A stretch of 40,876 nucleotides of DNA from NCBI GenBank assembly GCA_005889225.1, contig VBEW01000079.1, forward strand, positions 1-40,876, read 5' to 3'. Position 1 is the stretch's first letter. Each line of letters opens with the position of its first letter. Position numbers and translations under genes: made by a program. Origin of the DNA: Chloroflexota bacterium. Lineage in GTDB: Bacteria; Chloroflexota; Dormibacteria; CF-121. The notes beneath the pieces were generated by a model that saw nothing but the letters and a program-made list of their open reading frames with translations, was not told the DNA's origin and did not search any database. This document shows, in pieces, positions 18,007 to 25,209 of this stretch.

Positions 18007-18756
18007 TTAGGCCGCCACGCCGGCCGTGTCGAGGGCTGTCCCTAACGGTTCCTCCTTCTGGATGGCTTTGCTCGGACGCAAACCTGCCGGCGTTGCCATC
18101 CGCTGTACGCCGGCCAGTGTGAATTCCACGATCAGGGACAGAATTGCGACCAGGATGGCACCGGCATAGAGCATCGGATAGTCCTGCTGGCCGAGGCCGT
18201 CCACGATGAACCGGCCCAGCCCGCCCCACGCCACCAGGGCCGCCAGGGTTGCCGTGGCTACGATGTTGACCGCCGAGGTTCGGATTCCTGCCATGATGAA
18301 CGGCAGGGCGATGGGCAGTTCGACCCGCGATAGCACCATTCGACCCCGCATACCCATGCCGCGGGCAGCCTCGAGGACGTCGGCATCGACCTCACGCATG
18401 CCGATGTAGCTGTTGGTGACGATAGGTGGGATGCCAAGTGCCACCAGGGCGATGAACGCTGGGACAGCCCCAATGCCGACCAGTTCGACGGCAATGACGA
18501 GTAGAGCAAAGGACGGGACCGCGCGCCCAACGTTCGAGATGTTGATCGCCAGGTTGCCGCCTCGGCCTACGTGGCCCAGGATGATTCCGATGGGGAGCGC
18601 GATGACGGCGGCCGCCAGCAGCGAGATCCCCGACATGGCAATGTGCTCGCTCAGGCGGTGGGGAATACCACCGTCGCCCTGCCAGTGGGCGCCGTCGAGG
18701 AACCATTGGAGGACCTGCCCGATGAAGGTCATATCACCGCGCGGCCTCTCGACCAT
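18007..18756 (-). CDS. Betaine/choline-type ABC transporter permease
   Basis: EHIAMSGISLLAAAVIALPIGIILGHVGRGGNLAINISNVGRAVPSFALL...EAARGMGMRGRMVLSRVELPIALPFIMAGIRTSAVN. Confidence 0.9.
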   Translation of the reverse strand: MVERPRGDMTFIGQVLQWFLDGAHWQGDGGIPHRLSEHIAMSGISLLAAAVIALPIGIILGHVGRGGNLAINISNVGRAVPSFALLVIAVELVGIGAVPAFIALVALGIPPIVTNSYIGMREVDADVLEAARGMGMRGRMVLSRVELPIALPFIMAGIRTSAVNIVATATLAALVAWGGLGRFIVDGLGQQDYPMLYAGAILVAILSLIVEFTLAGVQRMATPAGLRPSKAIQKEEPLGTALDTAGVAA

Positions 18757-19412
18757 GGTGTGATCACGCGCTGAAGCGATGCCAGGCTGACATCTGCAAC
18801 AACAGCCAGCCCAACCGAGAGCACCGTGCCAACCACGAGCGGGGTCTTGAAGTCACGGATCAGCCCGTCAAGGATGAGGCTGCCGAGCCCGCCTTCGCCG
18901 ATCAACGCCGTGACCGTGACCAGGCCGATGGTTGTCACCGCCGCGATGCGAATGCCGGCGATGATTGCTGGAACAGCCAGCGGAAAGTCGACCTGGGCCA
19001 GTTGGTTCAGCCGCCGGTAACCCATGCCGCGTGCTGCCTCCCGAACCTCAGCTGGCACCGAATCGAGACCGATCACAATGTTGCGAATCAGGATCAGCAG
19101 GGTGTAACTGACGAGGCCAATCTCGGCGGTGAGCACGGTCAAGCCGGTGAAGGGGATGAGGAAGGAGAACAAGGCCAGTGACGGAATCGTGTAAAGGATC
19201 CCCGTCAGAGAGAACACGGGTCCTCGAAACAATCGCCTCCTCCAGGCCAGCAGGCCGAGCGGTACGGCGATGAGCACTCCGAGGCCCACGGCGATGACGG
19301 TCAACTCAATATGTTGGATCAGGGCAGCCCCGATGACGTCCAGGTGGCGCGATATCCAATCCCACCGGATCCACGGGTCTTCCGCCACCCCCACGACCCC
19401 GGTGGCCAGCAT
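18729..19412 (-). CDS. Betaine/choline-type ABC transporter permease
   Basis: HIELTVIAVGLGVLIAVPLGLLAWRRR...EAARGMGYRRLNQLAQVDFPLAVPAIIAGIRIAAVTTIGLVTVTALIGEGGLG; overlaps the next permease by 28 nt. Confidence 0.9.
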   Translation of the reverse strand: MLATGVVGVAEDPWIRWDWISRHLDVIGAALIQHIELTVIAVGLGVLIAVPLGLLAWRRRLFRGPVFSLTGILYTIPSLALFSFLIPFTGLTVLTAEIGLVSYTLLILIRNIVIGLDSVPAEVREAARGMGYRRLNQLAQVDFPLAVPAIIAGIRIAAVTTIGLVTVTALIGEGGLGSLILDGLIRDFKTPLVVGTVLSVGLAVVADVSLASLQRVITPWSRGRAVI

Positions 19413-19418
19413 TCGCCG

Positions 19419-19424
19419 ATGCTA
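19419..19424 (-). promoter_or_regulatory. -10-like TAGCAT, 6 nt before permease ATG 19412
   Basis: Hexamer and spacing read directly. Confidence 0.45.
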
Positions 19425-19466
19425 ACAGCCGTCCCGCCACGCCGCAATTTAGAGTAGAAGTTTCTA

Positions 19467-20585
19467 ATGATTCGGCTGGAAGGCGTCAGCAAGCGATACG
19501 GTGCACAGCTCGCGGTGCGGGACCTGACCATAGAGTTCCACACCGGGCAGCTCACCATGCTGGTTGGCCCGTCGGGCTGCGGCAAGACGACGACCCTGAA
19601 AATGATCAACCGGCTCATCGAGCCGAGCAGTGGGCGCATCCTGCACGATGACCAGGACGTCACCCATATCGACCCTGTGACGCTGCGCCTGCGTATGGGC
19701 TACGTGATCCAAAACGTCGGACTCTTCCCGCATCTCACCATTGCCGACAATGTCGCGACCGTGCCTCGGCTGCTGGGTTGGGACAAACGCCGGATCGCTC
19801 GCCGGGTCAACGAGCTCCTCGAGCTGGTCGGCCTTGACCCTCGCGCGTTCGCTCACCGGTACCCGCACCAGCTCTCCGGTGGACAGCGGCAGCGGGTTGG
19901 GGTGGCCCGCGCGTTGGGCGCCGATCCGCCGGTGTTGCTGATGGATGAGCCCTTCGGCGCCATCGACCGGATTGCTCGGGAACGCCTGCAGAACGAGTTT
20001 TCACGAATCCAGCGCGAAGTGCGCAAAACCGTCGTCTTCGTGACCCACGACATCGACGAGGCCATCAAGCTCGGCGACCGGATCGCGATCATGAACCAGG
20101 GGCGGCTCGAGCAGTACGACACGCCGGCCGCGATCCTGGCCAGGCCGGCCTCGGACCTCGTCATCGATCTCCTCGGGCCAGACCGCGGCCTGAAACGGCT
20201 CTCGGTCACCCCCATCGACCTCAATTTGCTCGAGCGCCCCCCCATCGTCCACCCCGACGAGTCGTTGGCCGACGCCCGCAGCCGGCTGGACGGGAAGTGG
20301 ATGCGGCTGGTCGTCCTCGATCGCGACGGCCGCCCCGTCGGCGAGCTGGACGGCAATCGCATCGACGGCGATGGGCGGGTCAGCGAGCGGGCCCGCCCCC
20401 TGGATGCCACGGTGCCGGCGGACCGTACCCTGTACGATGCCTTCTCGCAGATGCTGATCCGTCAGGCGAGCTGGGTGGCGGTCGTCGATGGCGATCGCTT
20501 CCATGGCGTGCTGACACCGGCTTCCTTCGTCGCGGCGATCCAGCGGGTGCCGGCGGAGGCTGAGGGCAGCGCCGCCCGTCGATGA
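19467..20585 (+). CDS. Betaine/choline-type ABC transporter ATP-binding protein with C-terminal CBS-like region
   Basis: LVGPSGCGKTTTLKMINRLIEPSSG, LSGGQRQRVGVARAL, LLMDEPFGAID; C-terminal CBS-like repeats. Confidence 0.93.
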   Translation: MIRLEGVSKRYGAQLAVRDLTIEFHTGQLTMLVGPSGCGKTTTLKMINRLIEPSSGRILHDDQDVTHIDPVTLRLRMGYVIQNVGLFPHLTIADNVATVPRLLGWDKRRIARRVNELLELVGLDPRAFAHRYPHQLSGGQRQRVGVARALGADPPVLLMDEPFGAIDRIARERLQNEFSRIQREVRKTVVFVTHDIDEAIKLGDRIAIMNQGRLEQYDTPAAILARPASDLVIDLLGPDRGLKRLSVTPIDLNLLERPPIVHPDESLADARSRLDGKWMRLVVLDRDGRPVGELDGNRIDGDGRVSERARPLDATVPADRTLYDAFSQMLIRQASWVAVVDGDRFHGVLTPASFVAAIQRVPAEAEGSAARR

Positions 20586-20863
20586 TTCTGAATCGAGGTA
20601 ACTTCTTTTCGTTCCTGGTGACGGCATTCGTCGGTGCCGTCTTTCTACTCATGGCCTTTGAGACCTGGGCCCTTTTCACCGGTAACAAGCCGATCAGCGA
20701 TTATTTTCGAGAGGCTGTTCATGCGTTCCCCGCCTGGGCCTTCATCGTTGCCGTCCTCGTAGGCATCGCGCTCGGGCATTTTCTCTGGGGCCCCGCCACG
20801 GGCCCCCTCGCGCCGGCGCCCCGGCACTTGCGCGAGCTGATGGGCCGACGTGCTGCAAATTAG
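20582..20863 (+). CDS. Small two-TM membrane protein (paralog 1)
   Basis: FFSFLVTAFVGAVFLLMAFETWALF...FIVAVLVGIALGHFLWG; ATGA overlap with the ATPase gene. Confidence 0.8.
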   Translation: MILNRGNFFSFLVTAFVGAVFLLMAFETWALFTGNKPISDYFREAVHAFPAWAFIVAVLVGIALGHFLWGPATGPLAPAPRHLRELMGRRAAN

Positions 20864-21065
20864 TCCGGGCGCCGTCCTCTCGTTGCTTGTCACGCTATTT
20901 GTCGGCGTGCTCTTCGTCATCATGCTGAGCGAGACGATTGCCCTCGGTAAGGGCCAAGATCCGCTGACCAACCTCATCCGGTCGCTGGTGCGCGCTTACC
21001 CTCGCTTCAGCTACGTCGTCGCCGTCGTCATCGGGATGCTCATCGGCCATCTGTTTTGGCCCTGA
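20850..21065 (+). CDS. Small two-TM membrane protein (paralog 2)
   Basis: VLSLLVTLFVGVLFVIMLSETIAL...YVVAVVIGMLIGHLFWP; overlaps the preceding ORF by 14 nt and aligns to it without gaps. Confidence 0.8.
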   Translation: MLQISPGAVLSLLVTLFVGVLFVIMLSETIALGKGQDPLTNLIRSLVRAYPRFSYVVAVVIGMLIGHLFWP

Positions 21066-21095
21066 GGTCCCCGGTTCAACCAGTCAGCCGGATGC

Positions 21096-21965
21096 TTACG
21101 CCGTCTTACGTCGCCTTTGTGAGGTGCGCCGACCGGCACTCGACGCGTTGCGTTGGGTTGCGCCGCGTTTCTTCCTGGTCTGCTCGACGCTCGCCCGGAG
21201 CGCCTCCATCAGGTCGACCACCTTCGCGCCTTTTTCCGTTGGCGCCTCGGGGAGTGGCGCGCCTTCGACCTTGGCATCGATGACCTGCTTCAGCGCGGCC
21301 TGATATTCGTCCTGGTAGCGCTCGGCGTCGAAACTATCGCTGAGATTTTCGATCAAGGAGACGGCCATCTGCAGCTCTTTGGGTGAGACCTTCGCCCCGT
21401 CGGCGGCGATGTCGTCGGTCGACCGGATCTCATTCGCATAAAACATCGTCTCCATCGACAGCAGATCCTCATAGGGCCGGACCAGGCAAAGATTCTCCCT
21501 GTCGCGGATGGCTACCTTGGCTACGGCGGCGCGGCCGGTCTGCTGGAGCGCCTGCCGGAGTAAGGCGAAGGCTTTCACCCCCGCCTCCTCCGGTGCGAGG
21601 TAGTACGCCTTGTCGTAGTAAATCGGGTCGACTTCCTCGAGCTTGACGAAGTCGGAGATGTCGACGGTGTGGACGGTCTTGACCGGAAGATGGTCGAGAT
21701 CCTCTTCGCTGATCGGCACGTACTTCCCCTTGGCGTACTCGAATCCACGCACGACCTCGTCCCAGGGGACGGCCTTTTCGTCTTTGGGGCACCAGCGAAC
21801 ATTTTTCAACCGGACGCCATCCCGCTTGTGCAGCAGGTGGAAACGGACGTCGTGCGATTCGGTGGCAGTGTAGAGGTTGACCGGGATGCTGACCATCCCG
21901 AAGGAAATCGTGCCGCGCCAGATGGCTCGTGGGGTTCGCGCGGCCTTTGATTTCGGCGCGGCCAT
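21096..21965 (-). CDS. ku: Ku protein (NHEJ)
   Basis: RAIWRGTISFGMVSIPVNLYTATESHDVRFHLLHKRDGVRLKNVRWCPKDEKAVPWDEVVRGFEYAKGKYVPISEEDLD; ATG 21965. Confidence 0.95.
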   Translation of the reverse strand: MAAPKSKAARTPRAIWRGTISFGMVSIPVNLYTATESHDVRFHLLHKRDGVRLKNVRWCPKDEKAVPWDEVVRGFEYAKGKYVPISEEDLDHLPVKTVHTVDISDFVKLEEVDPIYYDKAYYLAPEEAGVKAFALLRQALQQTGRAAVAKVAIRDRENLCLVRPYEDLLSMETMFYANEIRSTDDIAADGAKVSPKELQMAVSLIENLSDSFDAERYQDEYQAALKQVIDAKVEGAPLPEAPTEKGAKVVDLMEALRASVEQTRKKRGATQRNASSAGRRTSQRRRKTA

Positions 21966-22024
21966 AGCTGATATCGAGAATATCACCATCGGTTTGAGGT
22001 GTCGACGCGCCGGCGCTGCCTCGA

Positions 22025-22030
22025 TAGACT
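22025..22030 (+). promoter_or_regulatory. -10-like TAGACT, 6 nt before DMT transporter GTG 22037
   Basis: Hexamer and spacing read directly. Confidence 0.55.
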
Positions 22031-22036
22031 CGCCCC

Positions 22037-22876
22037 GTGCCCCTGGCGGTCCTTCCCCTGGTTCTGGTCGCGGCCGTGCTGCACGCCACCTGGAACGCGC
22101 TGCTGAAGGCCTCGGAGCACCCGCTGGGCCTCGCCACCCGGGCGGTGAGCCTGAGCGCCGCGATCTCCCTCCCCGTCCTGGCCGCGGTCTGGTTCTGGCA
22201 GGGGAGGCCGGGCCTGATGCCGATGGCATGGCTGGTTGCCCTGGGTTCGGCCGCCCTCGAGCTCCTCTACTTCATCGCGTTGTCGACCGCCTATCGACGC
22301 GGCGAACTTTCGGTCGTCTACCCGATCGCCAGGGGGACCGCGCCGCTGCTCGCGGTGGGCGTTGGCGTTGTGCTTCTGGGTGAGCGGCTGCCGGTGGCCG
22401 CGGTTGTCGGTGTCGTCTGTTTGCTGCTCGGCATCTGGGCGGTACAGCGGCCGTCCCCGGCGGGCGCGGCGCTGGTTCCGGCACTGATGACGGGCGTTCT
22501 GATCGCCGCCTACAGTTCGCTTGACCGGATCGGAGTCCGCCCTGGGCCTCCCTGGCTTTACGGATGGGTCCTCTGGTTGTTTACGGCGGTCTTCCTCCTC
22601 GCCTACGCAACCGCGATGAACATCCCCGAAGCGCGCTTGACGGTTGCGCCTGGGACATCACTCCTGGTCGGCGTGCTGATGGCCGCCGCGTATTTCATGA
22701 TCCTCTTCGCCCTGAGCGTTGCTCCGCTCGCGGTCGTGGCTCCCTTGCGTGAGTCAGCCATCGTGCTGGTCACGGCCTGGGGTATCTGGCGGTTGAGGGA
22801 GCGCCGCGGCGCCTGGCTCCGGATGACGGGTGCGGTCGCCATCCTTGGCGGCATCGCGCTGCTGACGACCGCGTGA
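22037..22876 (+). CDS. DMT/EamA-family transporter
   Basis: AAVLHATWNALLKASEHPL..., multi-TM; GELSVVYPIARGTAPLLAVGVGVVLLGERL. Confidence 0.88.
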   Translation: MPLAVLPLVLVAAVLHATWNALLKASEHPLGLATRAVSLSAAISLPVLAAVWFWQGRPGLMPMAWLVALGSAALELLYFIALSTAYRRGELSVVYPIARGTAPLLAVGVGVVLLGERLPVAAVVGVVCLLLGIWAVQRPSPAGAALVPALMTGVLIAAYSSLDRIGVRPGPPWLYGWVLWLFTAVFLLAYATAMNIPEARLTVAPGTSLLVGVLMAAAYFMILFALSVAPLAVVAPLRESAIVLVTAWGIWRLRERRGAWLRMTGAVAILGGIALLTTA

Positions 22877-22987
22877 TCAAGGGAGCGTCGGCCGGAAGGT
22901 TGTGAGTGCAGGCAGGACAAAGAACCACATCACGGCCACGACGATGCCGGCGAACGTCAGCATGGCGATCAGGGTTCTGCCGGTCAT
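22877..22987 (-). CDS. 36-aa predicted single-TM small protein
   Basis: MTGRTLIAMLTFAGIVVAVMWFFVLPALTTFRPTLP; GGAG-like SD upstream of ATG 22987. Confidence 0.5.
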   Translation of the reverse strand: MTGRTLIAMLTFAGIVVAVMWFFVLPALTTFRPTLP

Positions 22988-23059
22988 GCCTCTTGCTCCT
23001 GCTGGGCAGAACCCGAAACCGCATCGAGAACCTGCTCGATTCCGGATGCGGATGTAGTG

Positions 23060-23134
23060 TCGGGGCGAGTGGATTTGAACCACCGACCTCACGGTCCCGA
23101 ACCGTGCACTCTAACCTGGCTGAGCTACGCCCCG
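23060..23134 (-). tRNA. tRNA-Pro (anticodon CGG)
   Basis: CGGGGCG...CGCCCCG acceptor; TAGCTCAGCCAGGTTAGAG D-arm; CACGG-TTCGGGA-CCGTG anticodon arm; GGTTCAAATCC T-arm; no encoded CCA. Confidence 0.95.
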
Positions 23135-23183
23135 ATCGGCGAATGTCAATGATAACCTCTCCTATGCGCCCTGCCGGCCTCAA

Positions 23184-23257
23184 GCCCTCGTAGCTCAGGG
23201 GACCAGAGCGCCTCCGTCCTAAGGAGGGCGTCGCAGGTTCGAGTCCTGCCGAGGGCA
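23184..23257 (+). tRNA. tRNA-Arg (anticodon CCT)
   Basis: GCCCTCG...CGAGGGC acceptor; CCTCC-GTCCTAA-GGAGG anticodon arm; GGTTCGAGTCC T-arm. Confidence 0.94.
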
Positions 23258-23266
23258 TTTCCGCCC

Positions 23267-23272
23267 TACCAT
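23267..23272 (+). promoter_or_regulatory. -10-like TACCAT, 7 nt before ATG 23280
   Basis: Hexamer and spacing read directly. Confidence 0.45.
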
Positions 23273-23279
23273 TGAGTCG

Positions 23280-23759
23280 ATGATCGCCGCGGACCTGAAC
23301 CCGGCGCTCACGCCGGTGGCGTTCTTGCTCGGAACCTGGCGCGGGGAGGGCGAAGGACAGTACCCGACCATCAAACCGTTCCGCTACCGGGAGGAAATCC
23401 GGTTCACGCACAACGGCAAGACGTTCCTCATCTACACGCAGCGGACGGAGGCGATCGACACCGGCCAGCCCCTGCATGGCGAGGCCGGCTACCTGCGGCT
23501 GGTCGGTGATGGCCGGGTGGAGTTCGTGATCGCCCAGCCGATCGGCTTCGCGGAGATCTCGCTCGGCCGCGTCGATGGCCAGCGGATCGACGTGACATGC
23601 GCCAGCGTCGGCCGGACGCCGACCGCCAAGCCGGTCACGTCGATCAGCCGGTCGTTATGGCTCGATCAGGAGACCCTTCGTTACGAGTTGAGGATGGCGA
23701 TGGAGGGTGTCCCGCTGGAACGCCATCTGGAAGCAAGCTTTCGTCGCACCAACGCTTAG
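23280..23759 (+). CDS. Nitrobindin-like / FABP-like beta-barrel protein
   Basis: LTPVAFLLGTWRGEGEGQYPTIKPFRYREEIRFTHNGKTFLIYTQRT... Confidence 0.85.
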   Translation: MIAADLNPALTPVAFLLGTWRGEGEGQYPTIKPFRYREEIRFTHNGKTFLIYTQRTEAIDTGQPLHGEAGYLRLVGDGRVEFVIAQPIGFAEISLGRVDGQRIDVTCASVGRTPTAKPVTSISRSLWLDQETLRYELRMAMEGVPLERHLEASFRRTNA

Positions 23760-23771
23760 CCTCGACCGAAC

Positions 23772-24554
23772 CTAATGCGGAGCCTGCTCGAGCAGCCGGC
23801 GCGAGACCCGGGTGATGACCGTGCGCGGTGACAGGCGGACCACGACCGGCAGCAATTTGTTGCCCCAGCCCGGAATGACTACCGACTTCCCCGCCATCAG
23901 CCCACGGTAGCCGGCCAGCGCCACCGAACCGGCATCGGCGATCTGCCCCCGGACCAGGCGTGCATCTTCGAGCGAGCCTCGCTCCTGGAAGCCCGTCCTG
24001 GTCGGCCCCGGGGCGAGGGCTGTCACCGTGACCCCGGTGCCCTTCAACTCGTTGGCCAGCGCTTGTGAAAACGACAGGACATACGCCTTGCTCGCGTAGT
24101 AGACCGCCATCAACGGGCCGGGGACGAAGGCTGCCGTCGAGGCCAGGTTGAGGATCCGGCCGTTGCCGCGTTCCACCATGCCCCGCACGAATAGCTTGGT
24201 GAGGGCGGTCAGCGCGACCACGTTGACCTGCAGCATCTCGAGCTCGGTGCGCAAGTCGGTGTCTACGAATCGGCCATAAACCGGGAAGCCGGCGTTGTTC
24301 ACCAGCACGTCGACCTTCATCGATGCGGCGCTGACCTCTTCATCGATCTCGTCCACAGCGCTTGGCTTGGAGAGATCCCTGGCAAGGACCAGCGTCTTGA
24401 CGCGAAATTCGCTCTCCAGTCGCGCGGCGAGCTCGTCGAGCTTGTCGCGGCTGCGCGCCACCAGGACGCAGTCGAAGCCGTCCCGCGCGAAGAGCAAGGC
24501 GAGCTCGTAGCCGATCCCACCCGAGGCCCCGGTGATCAGCACGGCCTTGCTCAT
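23772..24554 (-). CDS. Short-chain dehydrogenase/reductase
   Basis: VLITGASGGIGYELA; VNNAG; YYASKAYVLSFS. Confidence 0.9.
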   Translation of the reverse strand: MSKAVLITGASGGIGYELALLFARDGFDCVLVARSRDKLDELAARLESEFRVKTLVLARDLSKPSAVDEIDEEVSAASMKVDVLVNNAGFPVYGRFVDTDLRTELEMLQVNVVALTALTKLFVRGMVERGNGRILNLASTAAFVPGPLMAVYYASKAYVLSFSQALANELKGTGVTVTALAPGPTRTGFQERGSLEDARLVRGQIADAGSVALAGYRGLMAGKSVVIPGWGNKLLPVVVRLSPRTVITRVSRRLLEQAPH

Positions 24555-25183
24555 GCGAACACTTTCTCGCCCGCGCGCACCGGCACCGCCAGCCAGTTCT
24601 CGCGCGGGGCGAGCGGGCAGACCCAGCGCGCGTCGTACGCACACGAGGGGTTATAGGCGAAGTTGAAGTCGATCACGACATCGGGTGAGCCCGCGTGAAA
24701 CTCGAGGGAAAGCCCGTCGGTGTTCTTCACCGTGTCGAAGAGGTAGCGCCCGCCGCCATACGTCTCCGTCCCGGAGGTCGCATCGCGGAACGGCAGGAAG
24801 AGTCCGCCGGCGTATCCCACCAGGCTGAAAACCGTGAGCGTGCAGGGCTGGCCTTTGAAGGAAAACGCGAGCCGACCGGCGCGCCGGAATGTGATCACGC
24901 CATCCTCACCACCGGTATCGATCTCCAGGGGAGCGCCGGGCTCGCCGGGCTCGAGGCGGCAGCGGAGCTTTGCGGTGGGATCCGGGTCGAAATAGCGCAG
25001 GCCGGGAAAGCCCTGGCGCGCCTGTGGCGCGAGCGGCGACTGCGGGTGGCTGCGAAACAGCTCGTCGCGACCCCGGCGGAATCGCTCCAGCGCGTCCGGG
25101 CCGGACAGCCGGTAGAGGTCGCCCACGCGACGCCGCCAGTCGGCGAGATCGAGCTTGTCCTGCGGCAGCCGGACCTCGGTCAA
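24551..25183 (-). CDS. DUF1684-like protein
   Basis: PFRDATSGTETYGGGRYLFDTVKNTD...VIDFNFAYNPSCAYDARWVCPLAPRENWLAVPVRAGE; 4-nt overlap with SDR gene. Confidence 0.82.
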   Translation of the reverse strand: MTEVRLPQDKLDLADWRRRVGDLYRLSGPDALERFRRGRDELFRSHPQSPLAPQARQGFPGLRYFDPDPTAKLRCRLEPGEPGAPLEIDTGGEDGVITFRRAGRLAFSFKGQPCTLTVFSLVGYAGGLFLPFRDATSGTETYGGGRYLFDTVKNTDGLSLEFHAGSPDVVIDFNFAYNPSCAYDARWVCPLAPRENWLAVPVRAGEKVFA

Positions 25184-25209
25184 TGCGCGAGCTGAGTTGC
25201 TGGTCGCGC

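Noticed and set aside
23060-23257. tRNA-Pro/tRNA-Arg pair as an integration hotspot
   Set aside because: No integrase, duplicated tRNA 3' end or compositional shift seen on either side.
22770-23477. 235-aa minus-strand ORF across both tRNA genes
   Set aside because: Reads through tRNA-Pro and tRNA-Arg and the nitrobindin-like gene; spurious.
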